DNA of 64,000 nt from Prorocentrum cordatum (Eukaryota; Sar; Dinophyceae; Prorocentrales; Prorocentraceae). Both the position numbers and the translations under genes were made by a program. The notes under the pieces were generated by a model, which did no database searches, was not told the DNA's origin, and saw only the letters and a list, made by a program, of their open reading frames with translations. Of this stretch, positions 41,545-52,389 are shown one piece after another (positions within the stretch are counted from its first letter, which is position 1; each line of letters opens with the position of its first letter). The stretch spans positions 37,501-101,500 of the forward strand of contig CAUYUJ010012603.1 in NCBI GenBank assembly GCA_963575745.1, written 5' to 3'.

Positions 41545-44085
41545 ATGGCCGGCAATGGCGGCAAGGGCAAGGGCGCCAAGGGCAAGGGCAACGACGACGC
41601 GCGCAAGGGCAAGGGCAAAGGGCGCCAGGTCAGACCAGCCAAATCTAGGCTAGCTGTAGTACCCCCCCCCCCCTGTCTGATAAGAGCTCCCATGGAGCTC
41701 TAACATGCCATGTTAGAGCTCCCATGGGGCTCTAACATGGCATGTTAGAGGATGTTAGAGCTACATTGGAGCTCTAAAATGCCATGTTAGAGCTCCCCAT
41801 GGAGCTCGAACGTGGCATGCTAGATAATGTTAGACATCACAGGGAGCTCTGACATGGCATGTTAGAGGGTGTTAGAGCCCCATTGGAGCTCGAACATACC
41901 ATGTTAGAGCTCCCGTGGAGCTCTAACATGGCATGCTAGAGGATGTTAGAGCTCCCAGGGGGCTCTAACATACCATGTTAGAGCTCCCACGCAGTTCCTA
42001 CATAGCATGTTAGATATTCCAGGGAGCCCTGACATAGCATGTCGGATATCCCAAGGGAGGTGTAACATATCAAGTTAGACGTCGAAGTGTACTACAGCTC
42101 CTCCAGTTTTGGCTAGTCTGCAGGTCGGCACCTGGGATTACTTGCACAACCAGCGCAAAGGCTTGCGGAGCCAGAGGGAGCGGTGCGAGTTGAATATAAA
42201 GTTAGCGCGTCAGGAGGGCGAACACGATGAGGCGTTGGATCATGAGCGCCGCCTGCGCTGGGTCCAACATAAGCAGCAGCAGTTGGACAATGACGGCATG
42301 ATGATCTTTGACCGTCCAGGAGTCTGGGAGGGCCAGGAGAGACCCTACGGATGCCTGGACGCGACCGCACGCAGGCAGTTGAGCGATGAGGAGATCAGGT
42401 GGAACACTGAGATGATATATTGGGAGCGTCGGAACCCGCCAGGGGCGACTGGGATCGAAAACTGTGTACGGCACCAGTGGGACCTGCAGCGGTGGGTGAG
42501 GCAGCAGCGGCACCTGTCAAACGCCCAGAGTCGCCAGAGAGAGGCGTCGCCGCGCCAGCGCCAGTTGGCTGCAACAGCGTCAAGCGGCGGCGAGTGGCAG
42601 CAACAGCTCGTGAGGGCGCAGGCGCTAGTGGCCCGCCGATGGCGGCGAGGAGCGGGCTCGGGCTGACGGAGCTTCCGTCGGAGGCCGACAGAACGCGGAC
42701 CCAGGCCGAGCAGTCGGGTGATCCGCGCCACGCGATTGTGATCTCCGGCAGCGACTCCCCCCGAGAGGTTGGCGACCGCACCCGCAGAGGCAGAGAGCGC
42801 ACCCGCAGCACGGCGCGGGATGCTCCTGTCACGGCACGGACGCGGCCAGAAAGCCATGCACGGCGCGGGATGGGTGCTCCTCTCACGTCTCCGCTTCGGC
42901 AGGAGGAGAATGATTGGAAACAAAAGACTCCGTGGGCCAAGCACGCGCCAGCGAAGAGGGTCAGCGACGCGCCCGCGGAGGGCCAGCCTCTGCCGAAACG
43001 GATGCCCGCCCGCCCGCCAAGGCCAATCGATTTATCGGGCAGGGTCGTGCCGCCGCCGCCGCCGATGACGACAGAGAAGCTGCGACAAGAGGCGGGCCAC
43101 TACAAGCCCGAGCCAGAGCGAACGCGGCAGGGACACATGGAGGCTGAGCGGCGCATGCTGTTATCCCAGGCTCCACGTGGGTCAGCCACGCGGGCGACGA
43201 CGGTTTCTGCCACCGTGGAGCACAGCGAGGAGCCGATCGAGCGCGGGGAACTTCTTAAGCGGCAGGCGGAACAGACGACGAATGCCCGCATAGCTGCAAG
43301 AGCCAAGGCAGCTTTCCCACTAGGTGCAAAGGTCGGTCAGACGGCGGAGCAGTCCAAAGGTTACAAGTCCATCGCCAAGTTGCCCCCCGAGGAGGCCGCA
43401 GTCGTCGAGCAGAGCAAGCCGAAACGCCTTCCACCCTTTGTTTTGTCGTCCCCGCACGAAGCCATTCCCGTGCTCCACAAGGACAGGGCGCTGGTCGACG
43501 GTGCAGCGTGGGACCCCGACCAAGTTTGTTCTGGAATTAAGGCTGCGGGGAGAGAGGAACAAGATGATACGGCTGCGGGGAGAGAGGAACAAGATGATAC
43601 ATGAGTACCTCGATGGCGGCCTTCCCGTGTGGTACCCGAGCTCGAGAAACTCCATGTGGCCTCTGGTGCAGTCGCACGACTTCTGCGCCTTTCACCCCAT
43701 CGAAGCTGCAACAGCGGACGCGGGCCCTGGCTGCGTCGTGAAGGAGGCGTCCACCGTGCAGAAAGGAGACGCCGTCTTCTGCCTGGTGCAACCGCAGCAC
43801 CAATACTACGCGCACATTGTGATCCATGCAGAATGGGACTACCACAGGCCCCAGTACAAGTACTGGATCGGCGGCATCAGGCAGAACATCAATGGCTAGT
43901 GTTTCAGGGAGCACATCTTCGGGATCCTCGTGGACGTGCAGGTGCAGTACCATGGCAACTACTACAGTCGCCCGCACCCAAAAACGCTGCACGACAGTGT
44001 CGCGCCCATGTATTACACGCGCCCTAACGAGGCAAAGCGTTTCTGTGAGCCTCGGTGGGCCGAGCCCGCGTCTGGGAGCAGCTGA
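41545..44085 (+). pseudogene. Gene with C-terminal S24/S26-peptidase-like domain, frameshifted
   Basis: ATG at 41545 opens a Gly/Lys-rich exon (MAGNGGKGKGAKGKGNDDARK) to 41628. A proposed intron (GT at 41629, AG at 42123) joins in phase 0 to VGTWDYLHNQRKGLRSQRERCEL at 42124. Coding shifts frame near 42570, beside a CTGCAACAG, into a Pro/Arg-rich disordered stretch. It shifts again near 43530-43600, at an in-frame 30-bp duplication (RLRGERNKMI twice). The conserved end reads GGLPVWYPSSRNSMWPLVQSHDF, then VQKGDAVFCLVQPQHQYYAHIV and YKYWIGGIRQNING (about 43613-43896). The S-x-M...GD-x-V...AHIV pattern recalls signal-peptidase/LexA-like folds; this is a resemblance only. TAG at 43897-43899 interrupts; the same frame continues CFREHIFGILVDVQVQ to a TGA at 44083-44085, suggesting a former Trp codon. 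Confidence 0.55.
41690..42085. repeat. Palindromic GAGCTCTAACATG array in an intron
   Basis: Alternating GAGCTCTAACATG and CATGTTAGAGCTCC halves, about 28 bp per palindrome, with variants (TAGATGTTAGAC, GTGGAGC). The array occupies most of the proposed intron 41629-42123. Each unit can fold into a hairpin. Confidence 0.9.
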
Positions 44086-45806
44086 CAGCTTGCACAGATT
44101 GTCACAGTAAATCGCGGGGCCTCTCCGAGCGCGCTTCTGGTAGACTGCAACGGTCGACTGCGACGCGCCAGTTCTGGTTTAGGCATTGCTTCTGTCAGCG
44201 CCAGTTTTGGCCGACCTGTAACAGATGCGCCTCTCGGATGAGCCCTGCCTTCCGCTGTGCAACAGATGCGCACGCAATTCGAGCACGCGGCACCCTCGTG
44301 GGCGGCTAGCATGACGGAACACCACAAGTTCTCGAGCGCCTGACCCGGTCGGCGAAGTGCTTCTAGTCGCGTCGGGTGACTGTCTGTCAGATACCCTTCA
44401 CGTCTTGCTGAGAAGTTTGCTTTATTACTGTAACAGTGGCACGCCTGTGCGGCCCACCGCATGCGCTTTGACGCTGTGCGGACTGGGTTTGTCTTGCGGT
44501 TTTCCTTGATGCTGAGCCGGCTGCACGACTGAGGTGTGTGCGTGTGTTTGTACATGATTAGCACTCATATCAACACGAAGTACATGTATTGTGTGTGTGG
44601 TATTGTCCTCTCCCGCGTCTCATCTTAGGAGCGTGCCACTCGTTCAGGGACCCTGGCATCCAGCTCGCTGGCGTCAGGTTGCCAGTTGACTTACTCAGGG
44701 GGATGGCAGTGAGGGGAATGGGAAGGGGCTGGGACGGGGACGGTTGCACGGCATCGGCAGGGTCTTTGTGGCCAGCGCTCCGCTGCAACAGCGCCTCCGT
44801 TCGGCGTGCCGCCGTTGTCGTGCTGGAGGCAGGTAATTTGTAGTTTCCCTTTCACGCTCCCCCCAGAGGAGCGCCGCCCTCTGTCCCTCGGCGTGCAGAA
44901 GCCTGTCCACTAAGCTCCTAGCGATAGGCATGCGGGTGCGCGCCCGAGGATCGATAGGGCCAGGCATCGTAGGAACAGCTGTTTATGCAGAGAAGCGTGA
45001 CAACAAAACGGCGAGCTTATCCGACTCGTCTCCCCTCGCCGTCTGCTGCGCCTCCGCTGCAACGGCCCCTTCGCCTCCCCACCCCCCAGGTCCCTGGTGG
45101 CGGGCGGCGCTGCCGCGGGCGGCCGCGGCGCCCCCGCAGGCCCACGTGGGGGAACCAGGATGACGATGACGAGGAGGACGAGGCTAGGAGGAGGAGCAGG
45201 AGGAGGAGTCCAGGTGGGAGGAGGGGGGTGGAGCGCATCACGCTCTGAGCTAAGGTGCCCGCGAGAGCATCTGTTACTGGCGCGAGTGGGAATGGGCCCA
45301 CGATAGGAATCTGCGCATGTGCTGCGCATGGCTGGAACAGCGAGCGCAGGCGCCCCCATGCATCCCTGAGCTCAGAGATGAGGAGAAAGACGCCCATATT
45401 CAGGTCAACTGCATTCCATATGCAGATTGTCTCACTCTCCGGGCCGCTAGGCGCTAGGCGCTTGGATGCTTGGGCTGCCTGGTTCGAATTGTTCTAGCCT
45501 CTAGCCTTCGGCTTTCTGATGCCCGGCGCCTCCCTGGCCACCGCCAGCTGGACGCAGCAAGCGAGGAGGAAGAGGCCACCAGAGAGGGCCCTAGGGCCCT
45601 GGACCACACCCAGGACCCCACAGAGCCCCGAGCACCCCAGCAGATCCGCGACAGGATTCGCATCCTTACATCATCTTGTCATATTGGCCCAAGCTGATTC
45701 TCCATGGCTGGGGCAAGAGCCATGGGGGGATCCTTTATTCACTACCTCATCCCGGGGGTCTCCCAGCGCGGACTCGCAGTCGGTGTCTGCCTGCCTTCTG
45801 CGAGAC
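44086..45806. other. Intergenic or 3' UTR, no clear gene
   Basis: Several CTGNAACAG or related sites (44216, 44257 variant, 44428, 44783, 45057 variant, 45332). GTGTGTGCGTGTGTTTGTAC near 44533-44552. No recognisable protein on either strand. Confidence 0.5.
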
Positions 45807-46997
45807 ATGTTCGGCGGCTCGGACGACGAGGCCGCTGAAGGCACGACGCTCTATGTTGAAGCCAGAGTTGCCGTGGACGTTCGGACCGTGGCCGCCGCCG
45901 CTGCGAGTCCGCAACAGGCCAGCCAGGGAGGTTTTGCAGCGGGCGTTGGCGCCGCTGGCGGCACCCACAGAGCAGCGCGAGATCCCGACAGCATCGCTTC
46001 CTCCAGAGATAAGGGCTTGCAAGAGCCGTCGGCATCGCTCCCAGAGATCAGGGCCTGCGAGATCCAGACAGCATCGCCCTCTCCAGCAAAGGTGCATCCA
46101 GCATCAGCATCGTCGCTTCCTCCAGGGAGCGTCGGAGACGGCGGAGCAGCTCGAGGGCCTTGCGGCGTGAACGTCAAGGTCAAGGCCATGGCCAATGACA
46201 CCATCAGCGCCGAGGGCGTCAATGGTGTTGGCATGGGCAAGGGGAACAGTGACACATTTTCTTTCATCACAGATCGCCTGGGGCTCGACCTTTCACGCGG
46301 GGGACCGCCGACCGACGCTGTCGAGCGCCGAGCAGGATGCGGCGACGGCGGCGACAAGGCCTGGAGTTCGGAGCCCGAGGGCCTTTGCAGGGGTCGATGG
46401 CGGCAGCGCATTTCAGTTCGCGAAGGTCGCCTGTTTCGACGACAACGGCAAGAGAGTGACAGCGCCTGCCAGGCGTCGCACGCGCTCGCGCAGCCGAGAG
46501 ACGCGGCTTGGATGATGTGGGAAGGCGCCCGGGAGGACGCTCGACAGGCGCTTAGTGATTGTCGACATCGACGTTGGTCTAGTGATGAAGCGCGTGCGGC
46601 ACCTCCACGATCGTGCCATCGCCTCTGGGCGCTCTGTCTACATCGGCACGAACGAGCGACCCTTCATGACGATGGAATGGAGGATAGGGGGTGGCGAGGA
46701 AACGACCGGAGCTTCATGCGCGGGCACAAGCTCAGCTACGATGAGATGCAAGTGGTCGCGTCCTTCCCCGACAAACAATGCGGAGAGGTTGAGAAGCATG
46801 TGATCGCGCACTTCCCCCGCGCTGACAACAAGGTCGCGTCGCAGCAGGGGCTTGCGGTCAGGCACTGCGCATGCAGCTTCCTATATGTCTGTAGGACATT
46901 ATGCGCGCCATTTGCGAAGCTGCCCAGCTCCGCTGTCTTGCGCGCGCAGTGGGCACTACCCAGACGTGGTACGTGGTGGGGGAAGCTGCCCCGTTGA
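45807..46997 (+). CDS. Uncharacterised protein, probably frameshifted
   Basis: The frame from the ATG at 45807 begins MFGGSDDEAAEGTTLYVEARVAVDVRTVAA and stays open to a TGA at 46995-46997. Its middle (about 46330-46690) reads like an Arg-rich shadow, while a second frame there gives GGSAFQFAKVACFDDNGKRVTAPARR, then after a stop LVIVDIDVGLVMKRVRHLHDRAIASGRSVYIGTNERPFMTMEWRI. The first frame looks coding again at FMRGHKLSYDEMQVVASFPDKQCGEVEKHVIAHFPRADNK (about 46717-46830). The likely product therefore switches frame twice. Partial direct repeats around GACAGCATCGC occur at 45985-46135. No known domain recognised. Confidence 0.4.
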   Translation: MFGGSDDEAAEGTTLYVEARVAVDVRTVAAAAASPQQASQGGFAAGVGAAGGTHRAARDPDSIASSRDKGLQEPSASLPEIRACEIQTASPSPAKVHPASASSLPPGSVGDGGAARGPCGVNVKVKAMANDTISAEGVNGVGMGKGNSDTFSFITDRLGLDLSRGGPPTDAVERRAGCGDGGDKAWSSEPEGLCRGRWRQRISVREGRLFRRQRQESDSACQASHALAQPRDAAWMMWEGAREDARQALSDCRHRRWSSDEARAAPPRSCHRLWALCLHRHERATLHDDGMEDRGWRGNDRSFMRGHKLSYDEMQVVASFPDKQCGEVEKHVIAHFPRADNKVASQQGLAVRHCACSFLYVCRTLCAPFAKLPSSAVLRAQWALPRRGTWWGKLPR

Positions 46998-47449
46998 CCG
47001 TTGACCGTTGACCAACAAGGGACATTGGGACAAGGGACAAGGGCCTCGATTGCGCCAGTGCGCCAGTGCATCCAGCGAAACATTACAGAATGCCTAAAGC
47101 AACTCGCAGCTCCACAGCAAGCCAGCAAGCAGCAAGCCATTTTGGCTTCCACTCTGTTCAGAGTTCACGTTTCAAGTGCAAGCGTCACGCGCTACGCGCT
47201 ACGCTCTGAATAAGATAAGTAAATCACACTCAGCACATGGATTTCGTTCCCGATCGGTCGAGGATTTCGAGATCCAAGTCCTTCTGCCACTTCCTCTGCC
47301 CCTGCCTCGTCATCTCATCCGAGCCATATCCTGGTGCCTCATCTCACGTTCTGCATATGGCTACCTGTGTAGCTCTCACTGGCTAGTACGTCTCAAAAGC
47401 AGAGTCGCGCGGGCACCGCACATTCGTTAGCGAAGTTGCTGCAACAGAC

Positions 47450-47887
47450 ATGTCACGCAGATCTGGGAGAGTGATGTACCAGTTCCAATGGGAAATCCTA
47501 AGACATCGCAGAAATTCGACCGGACGGCGACGGGGATCATCTTTTGTGGTGATTGAACGAACTGCACAACAATTGCTGAGGGCAGAAAGGATGGATTTGG
47601 ATTGGTTGCTTCCATATCCTCAAAATGCCTCTCCAGCGGAGTTCAAAAGACGGAACGACCTGCTCGAAGATATTTATCGTTGGAAATGTCCAGGCAAGAA
47701 GCTCAAGGGCAGCAAGACAAGATTCGCCAAGCTGCCAGTGGAGTTCAAAAACGTGCAACCAGTGAGAACTACCGTGGATAATGATAACCTTATTCCGCTA
47801 GGCTGGGTGTCGTACTGCGATTCTGTGCCGAAAAATGGCGAGCGTGAGGACGATCTCCCGTTTCGACCTCACCTCTGGGACGACTGA
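47450..47887 (+). CDS. Uncharacterised 145-aa protein
   Basis: An intact frame with lower GC than its neighbours: MSRRSGRVMYQFQWEILRHRR to HLWDD, stop TGA at 47885-47887. It is basic at the N-terminus with a WKCPGKKLKGSKTRFAKL stretch and an acidic, Trp-containing end. No family recognised. A CTGCAACAG ends two bases before the ATG (47439-47447), a position suited to a spliced-leader acceptor. Another follows the stop at 47923. The balanced amino-acid composition and the lack of a rival frame make it one of the more credible genes here. Confidence 0.6.
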   Translation: MSRRSGRVMYQFQWEILRHRRNSTGRRRGSSFVVIERTAQQLLRAERMDLDWLLPYPQNASPAEFKRRNDLLEDIYRWKCPGKKLKGSKTRFAKLPVEFKNVQPVRTTVDNDNLIPLGWVSYCDSVPKNGEREDDLPFRPHLWDD

Positions 47888-48046
47888 GGCTGCGATGCAG
47901 AAGTGACAGAATCGCCAGTACGCTGCAACAGCCGCTGACCCAGTCTGCGCCAGGTCCCTTAAGCGTTTCCTCGCGGCAGCAACAGATCGCATCACCTTTC
48001 CTTTCTCCTCCCTCGCGCCGTCTTTCCCACGTCCTATCTTAGTAGA

Positions 48047-48185
48047 GCACACACAGCATGTTAGAGATCCCTGGGGCCTCGAACCAGATCTGACACATAG
48101 CATGTTACACAGCCAGTCCGGGCTCGGAGACGCCACCAGGAGCTCTTACATGGTACGTTAGACATCCCAGGGAGCTCTAAATGGC
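48047..48185. repeat. Short patch of the palindromic TAACATG repeat
   Basis: Degenerate units: GCATGTTAGAGATCCC, CATAGCATGTTACAC, AGGAGCTCTTACATG, GTTAGACATCCCAGGGAGCT. Same family as 41690-42085, in the spacer between two small genes. Confidence 0.75.
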
Positions 48186-48279
48186 AACCGCTGCGAGGTT
48201 CCATTTATCAGATCACCCAGCTTTCCTGTAGCGCAAGCACCTCGGCTCAAGGCATTTCTTGCAGCGCCTGCAGGCTGCC

Positions 48280-49096
48280 ATGCCAGAAATGGGGGGCAGC
48301 GCAGGGGGGCCTGGCCCATGTCCAGAAACCGTCATCATGGACCCTGACACTGGACCCACTGATGTTCCATGGCTACAAGTTCGCGGGTACGTTTCGAAGA
48401 CGAGTGGAGAACCGAATGAGCCCTGGTGGTTTTGTTCAGCGCGCGACAAATGGGCAGCCCCGACGCACCGGATTTCGCAGGACCACATCAAGAATGTAAC
48501 GAATAAGCATCTCTGGTTCCATGATGCTTGTCCACAGGGTTCTGATGAGGATAAGACCGCATGTTGCTCTATCATCATGAACACTGTGGAGCTCCACTCG
48601 AGCTACGTCCAAAAGCGGGAAGACGATGAAGCGGATGAGTGGAGGTAAGAAGGCCAAGTCCAAGGCCAGAGAGGGCAGAGGAGAGCAATGGCAAAGTGAA
48701 GGCCATCAGCAAGTAGCTGGAACAGCTGCAGGAGAGAAGAGCAACTGGAAAAGCTGGAACAGCTCAAGAGCTGCGTCATCAGGAGCTGCAACAGCAGGAG
48801 CTGATACAGCAGGAGCACTCCAGTGGCAGCAGAAGCTTACGCAGCAGCAGCAGCAGCAGCAGGACGGGCTAACCACCGTTAAAACCACGATGCTCAATTT
48901 CTTGACCAACGCTGCTCCACATTCTATGGCGCAGAACAGGGACAAGAAGATGGATGAGATTCCGGCTCTCCTGCGGGCACAGGGACAGACGCTCACGGCT
49001 CTCCTGCGGGCACGGGGCAACCTGCAGAAGAAAGCCGAGGAGCTCGATCAGAAAGTGGAGGAGCTCAAGCAGAAGGACAAGCAGCAGGACCAATGA
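48280..49096 (+). CDS. Uncharacterised two-part gene with coiled-coil C-terminus
   Basis: ATG at 48280 begins MPEMGGSAGGPGPCPETVIMD and continues through VRGYVSKTSGEPNEPWWFCSARDKW and HLWFHDACPQ to a TAA at 48646-48648. That stop lies inside GTGGAG-GTAAGA, a strong 5' splice-site match. Another frame downstream has GGKKAKSKAREGRGEQWQ, then a Gln/Leu-rich coil (ERRATGKAGTAQELRHQELQQQEL) and DGLTTVKTTMLNFLTNAAPHSM...LQKKAEELDQKVEELKQKDKQQDQ, ending at 49096. The coil needs frame changes and crosses a TAG (48714-48716) directly before CTGGAACAG. Four CTGNAACAG-type sites cluster here (one is CTGATACAG). An intron or decay could explain it. Function unknown. Confidence 0.45.
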
Positions 49097-49249
49097 GCTC
49101 AGCAGCAGGACAAGTGACCTCGCAGGGGCGTCTGGTAGCCGATGTCGGAGGCGCGCAGCCTGGCTCGCGTGCTGGCTCTTTCGCCGCGCTAACGATTGCG
49201 CCCGTGCAACGGGCAAACGAATGAGTAAGATATTTATGGGAACTGAACA

Positions 49250-49342
49250 AATTGAGTGCGCTGAATATTGGGATCTCCCCTCGAGGCCCTGAGGGGCGAG
49301 GAATTGCTGGCAATCTCTCTTAAGGCCCTGTTGGGAAGATAG
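49250..49342 (+). repeat. Dispersed ~95-bp repeat, copy 1
   Basis: TGAGTGCGCTGAATATTGGG ... CCCTGAGGGGCGAGGAATT ... GGCAATCTCTCTTAAGGCCC ... AAGATAG. It aligns along its length with 52979-53071 and abuts the palindromic array. Confidence 0.85.
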
Positions 49343-50865
49343 CTCAGCCCCCAGGGAGCTATAACATACGATGTAAGAGGTCCCACGGAGTTCTAACATA
49401 TCATGTTAGGGCTCCCACGGAGCTCTAACATACGATGTTAGAGCTCCATTGGAGCTCTACCATAATCTCACATGCTATGTTAGAGCTCCACTGGAGTTCT
49501 AACATGCGATGTTAGAGCTCCCAGGGAGCTCTAACATAATCTGACGTGCTATGTTAGGGCTCCCTGGGAGGTCGAACATGCAAGGTTAGAGGTGCCAGGG
49601 AGTTCCCTGGGAGCTCTTACATCACATGTTTCAGCTCACAGGGAGCTATATATATCATGACATGTTAGAGGTCCCACGGCGTTCTAACATACGATGTTAG
49701 AACTCCCAAGGAGCTCCAACATATTCTAACTTGCTATGTTAGAGCTCCCTGGGAGCTCTAACATGCCCGCCGCCGCCGCCGCCGCCGCCCCTTAATCGTT
49801 TTTTGTTTCAATCGACTGCGCAACGGTTAAGGCCGCCCCCTTCTCGCCAGGGTGGGGCTTCAACCGTTGCGCAATCGATTGTGAAATGGTTAAGGCCGCC
49901 CCCTGGCGAGAGGAGGGTGTCCTAACCGTTGCGCGATCGATCGAATCCTGGTTAAGACCCCCCTCTCGCAATAGGGGGTCTTAACCGTTCCGCGATCGAT
50001 CGCGGAGCGGTTAAGACCCCCTACTTCGCCGGTTAAGGCCCCCCCCCTGGGCCCAGGGGGGGGGGCTTAACCTTGGGAGCTCTAACATGCGATGTTAGAG
50101 CTCCCAGGGAGCTCTAACATGACATGTTAGAGCCCCCACGGAGCTCTAACATACGATGTTAGAGCTCCCAGGGAGCTCTAACTCTACATGCATAATCTAA
50201 CGATGCTATGCTATGACGGAGCTCCGCTGGAGCTCTAACATGTCATGTTACAGCTCCCTGGAGCCCTAACATGCCATGTTCGAGCTCCCTCGGCGGAGCT
50301 CTTACATGAAATGCCATAGCCAATTAATTTGTATTTTGTGGAGTTATTTTTTTCTGGCGAGGGGTTGGGGGGAGAACGTGGTGATGCAAGGCAGGGAGCT
50401 CTAACATGCCATGTTCGAGCTCCCAGGGAGCTCTAACATACTCGAACATGCTATGTTAGAGCTCTGTTGGAGCTCTAACAAGCCATGTTAGAGCTCCCTG
50501 GGAGCTTTAACATATTATGCTAGATCATGTTAGGGCTCCCATACCATGTCAGAGCTCCCAGGGAGCTCTATCATACTCTAACATCCTATGTTAAAGCTGC
50601 GTTGGAGCTCGGTATGTTAGAGCTCCCAGGGAGCTCTAACATGGGAGCTCTAACATAGCATGTTAGAGCTCCCTGGGGGCTCTAACATGCTATGTTAGAG
50701 CTCCCCGGTAGCTCTAACCTACCCGCCGCCGCCGCCGCTTCAGAGCTCCCTCGGAGCTCTAACATGCCATGTTAGAGCTCCCAGGGAGCTCTAACATAAT
50801 CTAACATGTCATGCCAGAGCTCCATTGGAGCTCTAACATGCGGTGTTAGAGCTCCGGCGCGGCTC
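49343..50865. repeat. Main palindromic GAGCTCTAACATG array (~1.5 kb)
   Basis: Dozens of 24-30-bp palindromes: (T)GTTAGAGCTCC paired with GGAGCTCTAACA, joined by CATG, CATACGATG or CATAATC. Degenerate copies such as CTCGAACATG and ATGTTTCAGCTC appear. (CCG)n runs occur at 49767-49788 and 50721-50738. A different palindromic array interrupts it at 49789-50072. No gene inside. Confidence 0.95.
49789..50072. repeat. Second palindromic array, TTAACCGTTGCGCGATCGAT type
   Basis: About five units of roughly 60-65 bp. GGTTAAGGCCGCCCCC (or AAGACCCCC) and its complement flank a GCGCAATCGATTG or CGCGATCGATCGCG core, with a CTCGCCAGG-type spacer. It ends in a CCCCCCCTGGGCCCAGGGGGGG palindrome. The sequence is unrelated to the array around it but has the same hairpin-forming design. 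Confidence 0.85.
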
Positions 50866-51696
50866 TGGACCGCTTCCTGGCGCCGCCTCGGAAAACGCAC
50901 AGCGCCCCTCCATCCCGCCTCGCGTCCGCGAGGGGCCGACCAATGGACCAGGGATGATGCGGATAGGGATTGCGGATGAGTCCGGCGGACGAGGGGCCCT
51001 CGGGCCTGAGGCGGCCTCAGCGGGACGGGGGTGGAGGAGGAGTAGAGGAGCAGCGGGGGGCCCAGTGTGGGGGGATGGGGAAGGGGGGGCACCGTGCGAA
51101 TCCCGGAAGGACCCAATTGCCAAATTGCAAGGCCCCTCCTCCCCATTCTCTCTGCTCCTCTCCTCTTCCCGCCCCTCCGCCGCCCGCTCCCTTGTCGCCC
51201 TCGCCTCCTCATTCCTCATGCCCCCCGCCCCTGCCCCACCGCTCCCCTCATCCGAGGTCCGAGGTCCGAGGACTCCCCAGGGTCGGACTCCTCTTCAAAT
51301 TCTTCATCATCCTCATCCTGATCATCCTGATCCTCACTCATCCTAATCCTCCTCCTCCCTGCTGGGACCCTCTCGCACTTCGCGCTTCGGATTCTCGGGC
51401 CCTGGCTGTCGACTCCCGTCGGGAGGGCCGAGTGGTCGAGGGGCCTCTCGACGGAGGGCCCTCGCAGATGAGTCATCGTGCGGCGCCCCCCGACGGTCCG
51501 ACGGTCTCCCCCGTGGCCGGTGGCCCATGGCCCGTGACCCGTCGTCGTCGTCACCGTCCGTCGGCGTCGCTGCCTCAGCCCCAGCTGTCTGCAGTGCGAA
51601 GGTCCAGTGATTCGGCTGTACTCCTCCTCAGCCTGAGCAGGCCACCCCCCCCCCGCCTCGGACTCAGGCGTCGACGCGGCGTCGACGCTCGCCGCG

Positions 51697-52389
51697 ATGG
51701 CCGCGATGGCAGCATCCGGGCCGTCGACGACGATTCATATCCAGCTCCAGCTTCGTGCGACCATCAATGGAGATGGAGTCGTGGCGGGCGGTGTGACCAT
51801 CAATGGAGATGGAGTCGTGGTGGGCGGCGGCGGCGACGACCAGCGCGCCCTGGGGGCCGCCGCCGTGTTCCAGCATGCGGTTCATGTGCCAGCTGGTGGT
51901 GGTGGTGGCGCTGCGGCCGCAGGCCCTGTGGGCGCCGCTGCAGCTCCGGGCGGCGCCGGGGCCGCACTCCCACTCCCACCCCCAGCAATTCCTGTCGCTG
52001 CCGCTGGGCAGCCTCCTCCTGTCGCTGCGCAGCCTGCGCGGCCTGGGCTGCCTCCACGGGCACCAGCGGGGCAAGCCTTGGAGGTGCCCGAGGGGTCTGA
52101 GGCCAACGACTTCGGCTGGCCAGCCACTGCACCGTGGATCGCACCGCACTTCCGCCGGATCTTGCCCCTCGCGGCTGGTGCGCTCGGGTACCGCAGCAGC
52201 CGCGTGATGGCCCGCTGTCGCAGCGTTGACATCTGCATCGTATGCGGCGGCTTCTCTGAGCGTGTATGTTCCAGGAAGCTCTGCGCGCCCAGTTCAGGGA
52301 TCCGCAGCGATCACTGTGGCAGGCGCAACCTTCTTCACATGCGCGTCGGCCACCACCCCAAAACTAACCGCGATTTTGCGCGCTGCTAG
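51697..52389 (+). CDS. Possible Ala/Gly/Pro-rich protein, 230 aa
   Basis: Starts in CGCGATGGCCGCGATGGC. MAAMAASGPSTTIHIQLQLRATINGDGVV is followed by a duplicated INGDGVVxGG, a long Ala/Pro/Gly stretch, then a less repetitive EVPEGSEANDFGWPATAPWIAPHFRR and a Cys-containing tail, with the stop at 52387-52389. Two other frames are open over the same DNA, so coding is uncertain. No domain recognised. Confidence 0.3.
   Translation: MAAMAASGPSTTIHIQLQLRATINGDGVVAGGVTINGDGVVVGGGGDDQRALGAAAVFQHAVHVPAGGGGGAAAAGPVGAAAAPGGAGAALPLPPPAIPVAAAGQPPPVAAQPARPGLPPRAPAGQALEVPEGSEANDFGWPATAPWIAPHFRRILPLAAGALGYRSSRVMARCRSVDICIVCGGFSERVCSRKLCAPSSGIRSDHCGRRNLLHMRVGHHPKTNRDFARC

Noticed and set aside
47135-47147. 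Third spliced-leader relic (AGCCATTTTGGCT)
   Set aside because: Thirteen internal bases match but both ends of the leader are missing and no gene start follows at a fitting distance.
49343-50865. CRISPR-like array
   Set aside because: The repeats are contiguous palindromes without unique spacers of constant length, and the sequence is nuclear dinoflagellate DNA.
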